Shown here one piece after another: positions 34,808 to 44,352 of a DNA stretch of 64,000 bases (within the stretch, counting starts at the first letter, position 1; each line of letters starts with the position of its first letter). Source of the stretch: Planctomycetota bacterium (lineage in GTDB: Bacteria > Planctomycetota > B15-G4). The stretch spans positions 186,001 to 250,000 of the forward strand of contig JAJDEO010000028.1 of assembly GCA_029259745.1 (NCBI GenBank). Direction: 5' to 3'. The notes under the pieces were generated by a model. The model saw only the letters and a list, made by a program, of their open reading frames with translations. It had not been told where the DNA came from and searched no databases. A program made the position numbers and the translations under genes.

Positions 34808-37800
34808 ATGGTGAAGCATGGGCAAGGCGGAGTGCGAGAGGGCCGCACGCTGCGGCTGCGCGAGCGGCTCGAAGAAGCGTTTGGCGGTGTCGACCCCGAC
34901 ATCAGCCTCGATCGACCGATGCCGAGCGACGACCCGTCCCATGCCGTCGGCGTGCTGCGACGGCTCGCGACACGTGGCGTCGTCGGTGACCGCTACTCGA
35001 TCCACGAGTGTGTCGGGCGCGGTGGCATGGGGGTCGTGCTGCGTGTGTGGGACGAGGATCTGCGGCGCCACCTCGCGATGAAGGTGATGCACGGCGAGAC
35101 TCCCGGTGTCACTCCTGTTCGTGACCCGACGCCCGACGCGGGGATGAACGTCGACAGCGTCGACCGACTGCTCGCGGACCTACGGCGCCACGTCGGTCCG
35201 AGCGACAACGACGCCGGTGCGATTCCACGCGGCGACTTCTCGAAGATCCGCCAGTTCCTCGAGGAGGCGCAGATCACGGGTCAGCTCGATCATCCCGGCA
35301 TCGTTCCCGTGCACGAGGTTGGCCTCGACGACGACGGCTGCGTGTTCTTCACGATGAAGCTCGTGAAGGGCGACACACTGCGCGACGTTCTCGGGCGTGT
35401 GCGCGACGGGAGCAAGGACTGGACGCGGACGCGCGTGATCGGCCTGATGCTGCGCGTGTGTGAGGCGATGTCGTATGCGCATGCCAAGGGTGTGATTCAC
35501 CGTGACCTCAAACCGTCGAACGTCATGGTCGGTGGGTACGGCGAGGTCTTCGTCATGGATTGGGGTCTTGCGTGTGTCGTGGGCCGCGGTGCGAGCGAGA
35601 TCGAGACGGTGTCGATCGACACGGCGTTCGACGAGGGCGATGACCCGTCAGTGGCCACGCCGAAGGAAGGTCGCATTGTCGGGACGCCCGTCTACATGTC
35701 GCCCGAACAGGCCCGCGGTGACGCGACGCAGATCACGCCCGCGATCGACATCTACTCCGTCGGTGCGATGCTCTACCACCTTGTTGCCGGTCATCCGCCG
35801 TACGGCAAATCGAGTGGCGATCCGGCGCGCGTCATCCTCGAGAAGCTGCGCGCCGGTCCGCCGGAACCCTTGAACCGACTCGCGCGGGATGCACCTGCCG
35901 AGCTCGTGGCCATTTGTGAGAAGGCGATGGCCCGCAAGGCAACCGACCGCTACGGCGACATGGCGGACCTCGCCGACGACCTCCGCGCCTACCTCGAGCA
36001 ACGGGTCGTCTCGGCCTACGAGACGGGCGCCTTCGCCGAGCTGCGCAAGTGGACGGCGCGCAATCGCACGTTCGCGGCGACACTCGTCATGTTGATTGCC
36101 TCGCTGGTCGTCGGGACCGTGTCGCTTCTCGTCATGTCCGACGAACTCGCCGAGGGCAACGCGGCGTTGAAAGACACGCTCGCGCACGCCGAAGCGCTCG
36201 GGCGCGACCTCGAAGCACGAAACGAGGATCTCAATGAAGCCCTGCGGCTCGCGGAAGTCGAGCAGGCGAAGGTCCTCAGTCTGCTGGCGCTGGCCGAGAT
36301 CGAGGGACTCACGAGCGAGGTCGACGATCTCTGGCCGGTCTCGCCGAGCATGATCGGTCGCTTCGACGACTGGCTCCGGCGGGCGCATGTCTTCGAAGAG
36401 AAGCACGCGGGCGGCGTGGCCGTTGCGGAGTTCCAGGAATACCTGCAGTCGATTCGCGACCGGGCACTTCCGGCCTCGCAACGCGAACTCGACGACGACT
36501 CTCGTCAGCACCCGGACTACGAGGAGTGGGTGGAGACACGCGACGGGGTCATCGCGACGGAGGCCGCTCTGGCTCAGCTCCCCGACATCAGTGAGCTCTC
36601 GGAGGATCAGGCTCGCACCGTGGAGGAGGTGCAAGCGCAGCTCGAAGAAGCGCGCGTCCTCGTCGGCGAACTCGAAGCGCGCGTCGCGGTTCGTCGGACG
36701 TTCACGTTCGCCGACCCGCACGACAGCCTCCTGCATGCGCAGCTCGAACGTCGTCTGCTTGCCTTCGAGCATCTCGTCGACAAGGACTCCGGGCCCATCG
36801 ACGGGATCTCGCGGCAGTTCGGGTGGGGTGTGCGCGAGCGGCGCGAGCGCGCAGCCCGGCTGGAGGCGGAGTCGATCACGGGTGAAGAGGCGCGACATCG
36901 CTGGATGGAGGCGATTGCCTCGATGTCCGATCCGCTCCAGTGCCCTGCTTACGGCGGTTGGGCACCGTCTCCTCAGCTCGGATTGTTGCCGCTGTGGCAG
37001 AACACCGACACCGGGCTCTGGGAGTTCTCACACCTCCTCTCCGGCGTCCAACCCAAGCGCTCGGAGACGGGCGAGATCGTGTTGTCGCCCGAGTGCGGCC
37101 TCGTCTTCATACTGATCCCGCCCGGCGTGGCAGTGATCGGCGCGCAGTCCACAGATCCCGAAGGGCGTCACTACGATCCCTTGGCGGCTCTCGACGAGCA
37201 GCCGGTTCATGAGCACACGATGCCGGCCTACTTCTTGTCGAAGTACGAGATGACGCAGGGGCAGTGGATGCGCATGACGGGGCACAATCCGTCGTACTTC
37301 GCTGCCGGGCAGTTCGAACGTCGGGACCTGATGAGGACGTTGCTTCACCCCGTCGAAGACATGAACTGGTTCGAAGCGCGGCGCATCTTGAGTTGGCTCG
37401 ACCTTCGACTTCCCACAGAGATCGAATGGGAGTACGCAGCGCGCGCTGGAACCGACACACCTTGGTGGACGGGGCGCGAGCGGAACTCGCTGATCGGCGC
37501 CGTCAACATCGCCGATCGGGCTGCGCGGCGGTGGGGAGCGGGGTACGAGGCGATCGCGGAGTGGCCCGAGCTGGACGATGGCTACGGCACGCACGCACCC
37601 GTCGATTTCGGCCGCGCAAACCCGTTCGGTCTGCACGCGATTCACGGCAACGTGCAGGAGTGGTGCGAGTCGGCGTATCTCGGCTCGTACGATGAGGAAC
37701 TCGCGTCTCGCCCTGGGGCAATGAAGCGCGTGATGCGCGGTGGCGCTTTCTATCGCGGCGCGGCGTCGACGCGCTGTTCGCAGCGCGATGACACGTCGCC

Positions 37801-37858
37801 AGACCATGAGGGCAACGCGCTCGGGATCCGTCCGGCGCGATCCGTGAGCGAGGGGTGA
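34808..37858 (+). CDS. Transmembrane Ser/Thr kinase with coiled coil and C-terminal FGE-sulfatase-like domain
   Basis: In the 1016-residue protein a kinase domain covers about 63-400: VGRGGMGVVL, Lys92 in AMKVMH, HRDLKPSNV with Asp233, and DWGLA with Asp251 (Trp in place of the usual Phe of DFG), then GTPVYMSPEQ. There is an insert of about 50 residues between the Lys and the C-helix. A membrane helix (ATLVMLIASLVVGTVSLLVM) is near 420-440, followed by Leu/Glu-rich coiled coil and, from about VFILIPPGVAVIGA to GAASTRCSQRDDTSPDH, an FGE-like domain. It senses or binds something outside through the FGE-like part, probably. It is not next to a sigma gene, unlike the similar protein at 8396. Confidence 0.9.
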   Translation: MVKHGQGGVREGRTLRLRERLEEAFGGVDPDISLDRPMPSDDPSHAVGVLRRLATRGVVGDRYSIHECVGRGGMGVVLRVWDEDLRRHLAMKVMHGETPGVTPVRDPTPDAGMNVDSVDRLLADLRRHVGPSDNDAGAIPRGDFSKIRQFLEEAQITGQLDHPGIVPVHEVGLDDDGCVFFTMKLVKGDTLRDVLGRVRDGSKDWTRTRVIGLMLRVCEAMSYAHAKGVIHRDLKPSNVMVGGYGEVFVMDWGLACVVGRGASEIETVSIDTAFDEGDDPSVATPKEGRIVGTPVYMSPEQARGDATQITPAIDIYSVGAMLYHLVAGHPPYGKSSGDPARVILEKLRAGPPEPLNRLARDAPAELVAICEKAMARKATDRYGDMADLADDLRAYLEQRVVSAYETGAFAELRKWTARNRTFAATLVMLIASLVVGTVSLLVMSDELAEGNAALKDTLAHAEALGRDLEARNEDLNEALRLAEVEQAKVLSLLALAEIEGLTSEVDDLWPVSPSMIGRFDDWLRRAHVFEEKHAGGVAVAEFQEYLQSIRDRALPASQRELDDDSRQHPDYEEWVETRDGVIATEAALAQLPDISELSEDQARTVEEVQAQLEEARVLVGELEARVAVRRTFTFADPHDSLLHAQLERRLLAFEHLVDKDSGPIDGISRQFGWGVRERRERAARLEAESITGEEARHRWMEAIASMSDPLQCPAYGGWAPSPQLGLLPLWQNTDTGLWEFSHLLSGVQPKRSETGEIVLSPECGLVFILIPPGVAVIGAQSTDPEGRHYDPLAALDEQPVHEHTMPAYFLSKYEMTQGQWMRMTGHNPSYFAAGQFERRDLMRTLLHPVEDMNWFEARRILSWLDLRLPTEIEWEYAARAGTDTPWWTGRERNSLIGAVNIADRAARRWGAGYEAIAEWPELDDGYGTHAPVDFGRANPFGLHAIHGNVQEWCESAYLGSYDEELASRPGAMKRVMRGGAFYRGAASTRCSQRDDTSPDHEGNALGIRPARSVSEG

Positions 37859-37886
37859 TCCCTCCTTCGGTACGGGCGCAGGGATC
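37857..37886 (+). terminator. Possible terminator after the kinase gene
   Basis: GATCCCT (37857-37863) and AGGGATC (37880-37886) are exact 7-bp inverted repeats around a 16-nt loop, overlapping the end of the kinase gene. There is no T tract, so a weak or Rho-assisted terminator is the most that can be claimed. Confidence 0.4.
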
Positions 37887-38071
37887 CTCGAAGTTGTGCC
37901 CCTGAGTCGAGATTTTGTGCGAGTTGGGCGCATGACATGCTCTCCGTTGCGCCGAGTTCCGCGCACAATGGGAAGCCCCGAGTCACGCTCCTCGCCTGCA
38001 GGGCACTTCCGTCACGCGCTCGTGAGCGCGTCGAGGGGTATGACTCGATCTCTCGTCTCGGAGGAAGCACC

Positions 38072-38644
38072 ATGACTGTCAAACTCTTCGGCCAAGCACT
38101 CAGTGTCCTCGTCGGACTCCTTCTGGTCGTCTCGTCGATGACGTCCGGTGTCGTCGGCACGGCACGCTCGATCGACGTCGCCTGCAACGCGAACTCGTTC
38201 GTGGTCCAGGGTCCCACCACGGAGGTCGGTCCGGCCCATGGCGCTTCGTTCGTCGTCGAAGGCGTCATCTACCCCTCCGGCACGTTCGCGACGCAGGGCG
38301 CGGCGAGCGGCTTGCTCGCTGATGGTCGGGCCGAGTTCCCCGAGTTGGTCATCGGGACGTGGACGTGCCGCGGCTGGTTCGTGGGAGACGGCATGGCGAC
38401 GACCACCGGGCCGTTTGTCGTCACCACTCAGATCTACGATCTCGATGACGCCGCGCTCGGCACGGGGACGCTCGTCAGCGATGGCGAAGAACTCATCGAT
38501 CTCGACGTCCCATTCACACGCGCGATCATCGGGGCGACCGGCGACTTCGCGCGTCGCAATCGCAGCCCGCTCGAGGTCGTGCAGACGGGGATCGCCGTCA
38601 ATGCGACGGGTCTGTTCAACTTCACGTTCGACTTCGACGGCTGA
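38072..38644 (+). CDS. Exported small beta-barrel-type protein
   Basis: The 190-residue product has a signal peptide or anchor (LSVLVGLLLVVSSMTSGVVG). The mature part is beta-rich: VEGVIYPSGTFATQGAASGLL, FPELVIGTWTCRGWFVGDG, TTTGPFVVTTQIYDL, LDVPFTRAIIGATGDF and a last ATGLFNFTFDFDG. The pattern recalls dirigent/allene-oxide-cyclase-like barrel proteins seen in several bacteria, but this is tentative. The ATG at 38072 has a perfect GGAGG 7 nt upstream. Function is unknown. Confidence 0.7.
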   Translation: MTVKLFGQALSVLVGLLLVVSSMTSGVVGTARSIDVACNANSFVVQGPTTEVGPAHGASFVVEGVIYPSGTFATQGAASGLLADGRAEFPELVIGTWTCRGWFVGDGMATTTGPFVVTTQIYDLDDAALGTGTLVSDGEELIDLDVPFTRAIIGATGDFARRNRSPLEVVQTGIAVNATGLFNFTFDFDG

Positions 38645-38692
38645 GCAGCGCTTCGTTGGCGCTCTGCTGTTGCGCAGTTGGTCGCGAGATCG

Positions 38693-39022
38693 ATGCTGAC
38701 GTGGGTCACGCTCGGGTTGTCGGCCGTCGCCGTCTGGTCGCAGACGGAGACGTTGCCCGGAGCTCGGCGCGGATTCACGACGGCGCCCACCCGCGCGCTC
38801 GAGCCTCGTCCGGCCGGCATGCGGGGGGCGGCGTACACGACGTGGTGCGGACGCGTGGCCCCGGAGCTGCCGGGAGCGCGCCGTCCGGGCCGGCGCGCGA
38901 CGAGCTCGCAAGCTCCGCCAGGCGCCTACGTCTGGCCAGGCCCGGCGGCTGCGTGGTCCAGCGCGATCCTGACGGTGGCAGGGGATATCGACGCATCGGA
39001 GAAAATCTCGATATCCTCGTGA
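38693..39022 (+). CDS. Possible small exported protein (weak)
   Basis: An open frame of 109 residues starts MLTWVTLGLSAVAVWSQ, which could be a short signal peptide, and has high GC at third positions. It lacks a good ribosome-binding site, has no recognised family and is Arg/Pro-rich in the middle like non-coding GC-rich frames. It fills most of the 465-nt gap between two exported-protein genes. The inverted repeat at 38983 lies in its end. Confidence 0.25.
   Translation: MLTWVTLGLSAVAVWSQTETLPGARRGFTTAPTRALEPRPAGMRGAAYTTWCGRVAPELPGARRPGRRATSSQAPPGAYVWPGPAAAWSSAILTVAGDIDASEKISISS
38983..39016. promoter_or_regulatory. Inverted repeat GGATATCGA-N16-TCGATATCC
   Basis: An exact 9-bp inverted repeat with a 16-nt spacer, noticeably AT-richer than its surroundings, ends 93 nt before the start of the exported-protein gene at 39110. 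It could be an operator or a weak terminator for upstream transcription. Confidence 0.4.
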
Positions 39023-39109
39023 CGCACTCTGCACGCCACGACGCTTTGCGGATCAACAGCGCCTGCAGCTGCAACGGGCGTACCACCAATCCTCTCGGAA
39101 AGGACCGCA

Positions 39110-40279
39110 ATGAAAAACCATGGATGGAGGCTGTATGGCCTCTCCGCCGTCACTGTTGTTCTGGCGCTCGCGTCGAGCGTCGAGGCACTGCAAACGCCGG
39201 ATTGGGACTTCTCCACGAAGCCCCAACTCGACAGCTACTGGGGCGACCCCACTCTTCCCGCCGTGACGTGGCACTCGAGCGCAGTGATCGCCTCGCCCGA
39301 GGAGACGCGCGGCTTCTGCCGCTTCGAGGCGCGCGGCACGTCGGCGCATGACGACGGTGTCTGGGTGATGCTGCTCACGCGCGTCACCATGAACCCGTCG
39401 TACTTGAACGTCGAGAGCATGGAAGACTACCAGCATTCCTCCTTCACCGTGCCCGAGTCGACCGCGATCGGCGGCAGCCATCAGGACGCGATCATCTCGT
39501 CGACGCGCTTCGAAGCGCTGATCGACACGCTGAAGGTCCAGGACGCGAACGACTTCTACTACCGCATCCCTGAGCGCCTCCAGCCGATGGTGCCGTCTGC
39601 GGACGCCTGCACCTGGGACGCCGACTACGCTCACTGGCCGGCGAGCGCGACGCGCGCGATGTGGCAGAGCTACCGCGTGCCGCAGACCGGGCAGGTCTTC
39701 AACCTCGAGGCGATGATCACCCGCACGATCACGGATCAGACGGGGGGCGCGATCAACGGCGAAGACATGTTCTACGACGTCGGGGCGGAGGCGATGCAAG
39801 ACCACGACCTGCAACTCGAGGTCCAGGCGATCTTCATGCATGCCGACTCCGACTCCGACTTCTACAACCCGACGCCGCCGACGGGGCCGCAGGGCACCTA
39901 CATCGCCGTCGGCACGTCGACGCCGGTGCAGTACAAGTTCTTCGACTCGACCGACGAGCTCACTGGCAAGATCTACCCGACGCTCGCGAACTACATGCCG
40001 CTCGTCGGAATGAGCACGGTGCAGGCGGGGCAGAGCTTCCCGATCTACGCGACCTTCGTCACCAAGCCGTCGCAGGCGACGGTACTCCTCGACTCGCCCG
40101 GATTCCCGCCGACGACGCTCAAGTTCACGGTCTTCAAGTTCCCCGGCCAACCGCTGAGCGTCTATGTCCCGCCGTGGATTCCCGCAGGGACGCTCGGTGA
40201 GGTCGTGCAGTTGCACACGCCGTTCGATGATCTCGCCACGATCCCGGCAGCGCATCGAGACGGTTTCTCGGTGTACTGA
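39110..40279 (+). CDS. Exported protein of unknown function
   Basis: The 389-residue product has a signal peptide (LYGLSAVTVVLALASSVEA). The mature part contains WGDPTLPAVTWHSSAVIAS and many aromatic residues, with no membrane helix. No family was recognised. The ATG at 39110 has GGAAAGGA about 6 nt upstream, which fixes the start. The 147-bp palindromic repeat begins 33 nt after its stop and separates it from the convergent kinase gene. Confidence 0.7.
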   Translation: MKNHGWRLYGLSAVTVVLALASSVEALQTPDWDFSTKPQLDSYWGDPTLPAVTWHSSAVIASPEETRGFCRFEARGTSAHDDGVWVMLLTRVTMNPSYLNVESMEDYQHSSFTVPESTAIGGSHQDAIISSTRFEALIDTLKVQDANDFYYRIPERLQPMVPSADACTWDADYAHWPASATRAMWQSYRVPQTGQVFNLEAMITRTITDQTGGAINGEDMFYDVGAEAMQDHDLQLEVQAIFMHADSDSDFYNPTPPTGPQGTYIAVGTSTPVQYKFFDSTDELTGKIYPTLANYMPLVGMSTVQAGQSFPIYATFVTKPSQATVLLDSPGFPPTTLKFTVFKFPGQPLSVYVPPWIPAGTLGEVVQLHTPFDDLATIPAAHRDGFSVY

Positions 40280-40311
40280 CCGGCGTGCCATCGCAGCGTC
40301 TCGATCAGCCC

Positions 40312-40458
40312 GTTGAAGAACTCATCCGGCACGCCGCACGCACCCGAGCGCACCTGCGCGAGTGCGGGAGCCTCGACGAATCCACCGATGCGCCTGCGTT
40401 CCCACACTCGCGCAGACACGCTCGGTCACGCACGGCGCACTCGGAGCAGTTCTTCAAC
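40312..40458. repeat. 147-bp palindromic MITE-like element, copy 2
   Basis: It begins GTTGAAGAACT and ends with its exact reverse complement AGTTCTTCAAC. Inside, CTGCGCGAGTG pairs exactly with CACTCGCGCAG. Compared with copy 1 at 25566, the arms differ at positions where at least one pair changes on both sides (C-G to T-A), so the fold seems kept. It lies between convergent genes. A short piece of its centre (CTCGACGAATCCACC) occurs again at 40539. Confidence 0.8.
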
Positions 40459-40557
40459 ACACCACTAGTGGCGTGATTCAAGAGTTGGCGTCATTTGTTT
40501 CACGCCCTCCTCGCCGCTGGCTGTGTTGCATCGCCCTCGACGAATCCACCAATACGA

Positions 40558-43257
40558 CTAGCGGCTGAAGGCGGCATGGAGCTTGTCGTCGAAATCGTCG
40601 ATCGCCTCGCTGAGTTGTTCGCGCTCGTCGGCGGGGAGGTGCGCAGCGACCGGCAGACGCAGCATCGCGGCGATCGCCGCCCAGTCGCCCACGCGGCGAG
40701 CGGACTCGATCGCGCTGGCGAGCATCTGGAGTCGCTGTGACGTGGGGTCGCTCTCGGACGAGAGTTCGAGGGCGGCCCGCGCGTGTTCCCACGCGGCGCG
40801 CTCGAAGTGACGCACGATGGCCTGGTCGCTGGGCGTGCTGCCGAACCTGCGCTGGTGATCGGAGTAGCCGAGGAGGTCGACGGCGAACTCGTGCCGCGCC
40901 CACGGCATGTGATCGAGTTGCGGGACGGCGTTCTCCATGATGCGCACGAAATCGGCGAAGTAGCCCATGCGCGCGAGGGTCTTGGCGTACTTCCACTGCA
41001 GCACGGCGCGCGCCGGCGGGAAACGCACGATGCCGAGGAGGCGTCGGCCCTCTTCGGCGAGCTCGCCGTAGACTCGCGCACGATCCTGGGCATGGGTCGC
41101 TTCATCAACCAGCATCCGGTAGCGGTTCGCGGCGGCTTTGTCGCGGTGCAGGCTCAGGCTCGCGTCTCGCTCGACGCGCTCGAGTCGTGCGACGGCGTCG
41201 GCGGTGCGCGTGGGGGCCACACTGAGTTGGCTGGCCTCGGCGATCACGACGTCCCATGCCGGTTCGTCTTGCGCCGTGAAGTGGGCGAGGTGCGCGCGGG
41301 CTGTCTCGAGCGCCGTCTCGACGCCGGCTTCGACGCTGAGCAGGTCGAGGTCGAGGACCGCTTCGGCGGGCGTCCACGCCGCGCGGTCGATCAGCTCGAG
41401 ACTTCGCCGCGCCGACTCGACGTCGCCGGTGCGATGTTGGGCGCGCGCCAGGTGTCGGCGCAGGGTCCGGGACTCGGGACGCTCGCGCGTCAGACCTTGC
41501 AAGCGCACGAGTGCCTCGGCCGCGCGGCCGGTGTCGAGGTCGAAGAGCGCCTTCTGGACGCGACCACGGTGGTGCTGAGGATCGTGCACCAGTGCACTCT
41601 GCAGCTCGGCGTCGATCTCGTCGGGCGTGCTACCTACGAGTCGCATCACGATGGCGGTCACGACGTGCTCGTCGGCCACGTCGGTCGTGGCCGCGGCCAG
41701 AGTCCAGTCGTTGTCGAGCAGTCCGCGGACGGCCGACCGCGCGCGTACCCACGGCGCGTCCGCCGCCGACGCCTCGAGCGCGGCATGTGCCGCGTCGCCT
41801 TCGCCGAGATGCCAGTGGGCGATGGCGAGCGCGAGGGCGGCGAGCTCCGGTTCGTACGTGGACGCGTTGCTGTCGATGACCGTCGCGACGCGCGAGCGAA
41901 ACTGTCGTTCCGAGATGCTCGACGTGAAGTCGATGACGTCGTCGAGCAGCTGTTCGAGGGCGTCGCGCGCGCGGGCCTCGGCGGCGAGCGCCTGCTCGGT
42001 GGGTTGCGGTGCACGGATCTGTGCGAGGATCTCGGCCGCGCGGCCGTAGCGCTCTGCGTCCATCTCGACGCGGGCAAGCGCGATGGCACCGGCGCGCGTG
42101 CGACGTTCGTCTGCGCGGCTCAGGGACGTGATCGTGACGAGCGTTCCGAAGACGACGACAGCGGCGAGCGCGGTGGCTGCGAGACGCGGATGGCGCCGCA
42201 CCCAGCGCACCGAGCGTTCGAGTCGGCCCACGGGTCGCAGTGTCAGCGGGCGTCCTTCGAGGAAGCGCGTCAGCTCGTCGGCGAACTGCGTCATCGACGC
42301 GATGCGGTGCTGCGGGTTCTTCTCGAGCGCCTTGTCGATGATCGTCGCGAGGTCGCGGTCGGCGCGGGCCAGGTCGAGCGGCGCGTGGTCGTCCCAGGCG
42401 ATGCGCGAGAGAAGCACCTCGGTGCTCTCGGCGTCGAACGGGGGATGTCCCGCGAGGAGTTCGTAGAGCGTGGCGCCGAGGCCGTAGACATCCACGCGTG
42501 GATCGAGTGCGGGGCCGGCGCCAGCAAGGCACTCGGGCGCGAGGTAGGGCAACGTCCCTGCGACGTGTCCGTCTCGGGTCAGCGTGGCGTCGGTGACGGA
42601 GCGCGCGAGACCGAAGTCGACGAGCACCGGCGTGCCGTTGTCCATCAGGATGTTCGAGGGCTTGATGTCGCGGTGGACGATGCCGAAGCGGTGGCTCTCG
42701 TCGAGTGCGCTCGCGATCGCGAATCCGATCTGCGCCACGAGCGCTGTCGTCAGCGGCTTCGTCATCTCGTCGAGCGACGGACCCTCGAGGCGCTTCATCG
42801 CGAGGTACGCGAGCCCGTCGTGTTCCCCGGAGGCGTGGATGGGCACGATGCTCGGATGGTCGAGAGCCGCGACGAGATCGGCTTCGCGTTGGAAGCGACG
42901 GCGTGCGCGCTCGTCTCCGAGATCCGCGCGATCGAGGAGTTTCAGCGCAACGCGGCGGCGTGGACGTTCCTGGGAGGCGAGGTAGACCGACCCCATGCCG
43001 CCGCGCCCGAGGCGCTGGAGGATCGTGAACCCGTCGACTGTCGTGCCGATGCGCGGGTCGTCCGCGGTGTCGGTGAACGGCCGCGGCTGGAATGCCTCGG
43101 GGACGCCCGAGAGGAGTTCTCGGACACGAGCGATCAGCGCATCGTCATGGCCGCACAGCGCCTCGAGGTCGGGTTCCTCGCCGTCGCCAGCGCGCAAGTA
43201 GTACTCCACGAGCACCGACTCCTCACGCGTGTCTGGCGCTTCTTCTTCGCCTGTCAC
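40558..43257 (-). CDS. Transmembrane Ser/Thr protein kinase with long C-terminal TPR-like region
   Basis: The 899-residue protein has an acidic N-terminus, a kinase domain at about 75-345 (GRGGMGSVYLAS, Lys106 in VALKLL, HRDIKPSN with Asp197, DFGLA with Asp214, GTLPYLAPE) and a membrane helix near 365-385 (LAATALAAVVVFGTLVTITSL). The remaining about 510 residues are Ala/Arg-rich helical hairpins like TPR repeats (for example AEILAQIRAPQPTEQALAAEARARDALEQLL), probably a protein-binding sensor arm. It has no FGE-like domain, unlike the other two kinases. The GTG start at 43257 overlaps the sigma gene stop (GTGA), so the ECF factor is its likely partner. Confidence 0.9.
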   Translation of the reverse strand: MTGEEEAPDTREESVLVEYYLRAGDGEEPDLEALCGHDDALIARVRELLSGVPEAFQPRPFTDTADDPRIGTTVDGFTILQRLGRGGMGSVYLASQERPRRRVALKLLDRADLGDERARRRFQREADLVAALDHPSIVPIHASGEHDGLAYLAMKRLEGPSLDEMTKPLTTALVAQIGFAIASALDESHRFGIVHRDIKPSNILMDNGTPVLVDFGLARSVTDATLTRDGHVAGTLPYLAPECLAGAGPALDPRVDVYGLGATLYELLAGHPPFDAESTEVLLSRIAWDDHAPLDLARADRDLATIIDKALEKNPQHRIASMTQFADELTRFLEGRPLTLRPVGRLERSVRWVRRHPRLAATALAAVVVFGTLVTITSLSRADERRTRAGAIALARVEMDAERYGRAAEILAQIRAPQPTEQALAAEARARDALEQLLDDVIDFTSSISERQFRSRVATVIDSNASTYEPELAALALAIAHWHLGEGDAAHAALEASAADAPWVRARSAVRGLLDNDWTLAAATTDVADEHVVTAIVMRLVGSTPDEIDAELQSALVHDPQHHRGRVQKALFDLDTGRAAEALVRLQGLTRERPESRTLRRHLARAQHRTGDVESARRSLELIDRAAWTPAEAVLDLDLLSVEAGVETALETARAHLAHFTAQDEPAWDVVIAEASQLSVAPTRTADAVARLERVERDASLSLHRDKAAANRYRMLVDEATHAQDRARVYGELAEEGRRLLGIVRFPPARAVLQWKYAKTLARMGYFADFVRIMENAVPQLDHMPWARHEFAVDLLGYSDHQRRFGSTPSDQAIVRHFERAAWEHARAALELSSESDPTSQRLQMLASAIESARRVGDWAAIAAMLRLPVAAHLPADEREQLSEAIDDFDDKLHAAFSR

Positions 43258-43853
43258 GAGCGTCGCTCTCGCTCGAGTTCGACGAGCAGCCGTGCGCGCG
43301 CGCGGGCGAGCAGCACGCGTGACGCGTTCTCCGTGCACTCGAAGATCTCCGCGGTCTCGCGATGGGAGACGGTGCCTTCGAGATGCAACGTGAGCATGCG
43401 CGCGTAGTTGGCTGGCATCCGTTGCATTGCGCGCGAGATGAGCAAGAGCTCCTCCGCGAAGCCCGCCTGGGCACTCGGCGTCGGCGTGCGGCTCGCGGGG
43501 TTGAGTTCATGGATGTCGCGTCCGACGTCGCGCCCGCGGTCGCGCTTCTCAGCGTTGTGGTAGCGCGCACGATCGCGCAGCGTGTTCTCGAGCACGCGCA
43601 CGATCCAGTTCGCGAAGTCGTCTTCCGTGGCGCCCGTGAAGCGATCGATCGACTTGACGACACGCAGGTACGTCGACTGGAGGATGTCCGACGATCGGAC
43701 CTTCTGTCCCAGCGCCTCGCCAAGGCGCGCGTGGGCGAGGCCCTCGAGGCGCTCCTTGTTTCGCTCGAGAAGAGCCTCGAGCGCGGGCGCATCACCATGA
43801 CGCGCGCGCTCGACGAGGGAGTCTTGTGGGGCAGGGTTGTCGGGAAGATCCAT
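43254..43853 (-). CDS. ECF RNA polymerase sigma factor, kinase-linked
   Basis: The 199-residue product has a region 2 (LGQKVRSSDILQSTYLRVVKSIDRF, then FANWIVRVLENTLRDRARYH) and a region 4 (MPANYARMLTLHLEGTVSHRETAEIFECTENASRVLLARARARL). It directs RNA polymerase to unknown promoters, likely under control of the coupled kinase. The ATG at 43853 is preferred because upstream sequence is Arg/Pro-rich and looks non-coding. The 500 nt upstream up to the DinB-like gene hold only repeat copy A. Confidence 0.9.
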   Translation of the reverse strand: MDLPDNPAPQDSLVERARHGDAPALEALLERNKERLEGLAHARLGEALGQKVRSSDILQSTYLRVVKSIDRFTGATEDDFANWIVRVLENTLRDRARYHNAEKRDRGRDVGRDIHELNPASRTPTPSAQAGFAEELLLISRAMQRMPANYARMLTLHLEGTVSHRETAEIFECTENASRVLLARARARLLVELERERRS

Positions 43854-44133
43854 GACGGGAGTCGATCCGAGACGAGGGGGACCACGAGCCGGAGATTGTA
43901 AGGGGGCAAGCCGCTGCGGGCCCGCTGAAAGAGGGCGACGGCGTGGTATGGCCCGCGAGGTCTGCAGCGGATGTGCCTGCCGCGTGTTGCGCGTCGAACC
44001 CTCGCGCGTATGTGCGTCAGCTCGGATTGTTCGCTGAGAACGGACCGCGGCCACGTCTACGGCAGCAGGGTATTCGCGAACGACACGTCGCTCGTGCTCA
44101 ACCGAGAGTCAGTTCGCCGACGTGTCCGCCAGG

Positions 44134-44320
44134 TTCACCCGGGACGACTCACGGACGATCTGCTGCGGTTGCATCCGAGTCGTTCCTTGCAAGGTGGAAG
44201 CAACGCTCCGGATCTTCAACGACCAAGCCAGGGCGCCTCCGGTCCGCCACGTCGCTGAGCCTTGCTCGCAAGGTTTAGCCGCAACCCCACGACGATCATC
44301 CATGAACAACCCCGGTTAGG
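44134..44320 (+). repeat. Dispersed intergenic repeat, copy A
   Basis: This is the most complete copy: it runs from TTCACCCGGG through GATCTGCTGCGGTTGCATCC and the ATCTTCAACGACCAAGCCAG core to CCTTGCTCGCAAGG and ends in AACCCCGGTTAGG. It aligns with copies B (50231) and C (52281, reverse strand) over the core. It lies in the divergent gap between the sigma and DinB-like genes. The 280 nt before it (43854-44133) show no gene. Confidence 0.65.
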
Positions 44321-44352
44321 ATGCCCACATCGCCCTCTCGAGGAACGAGCCC

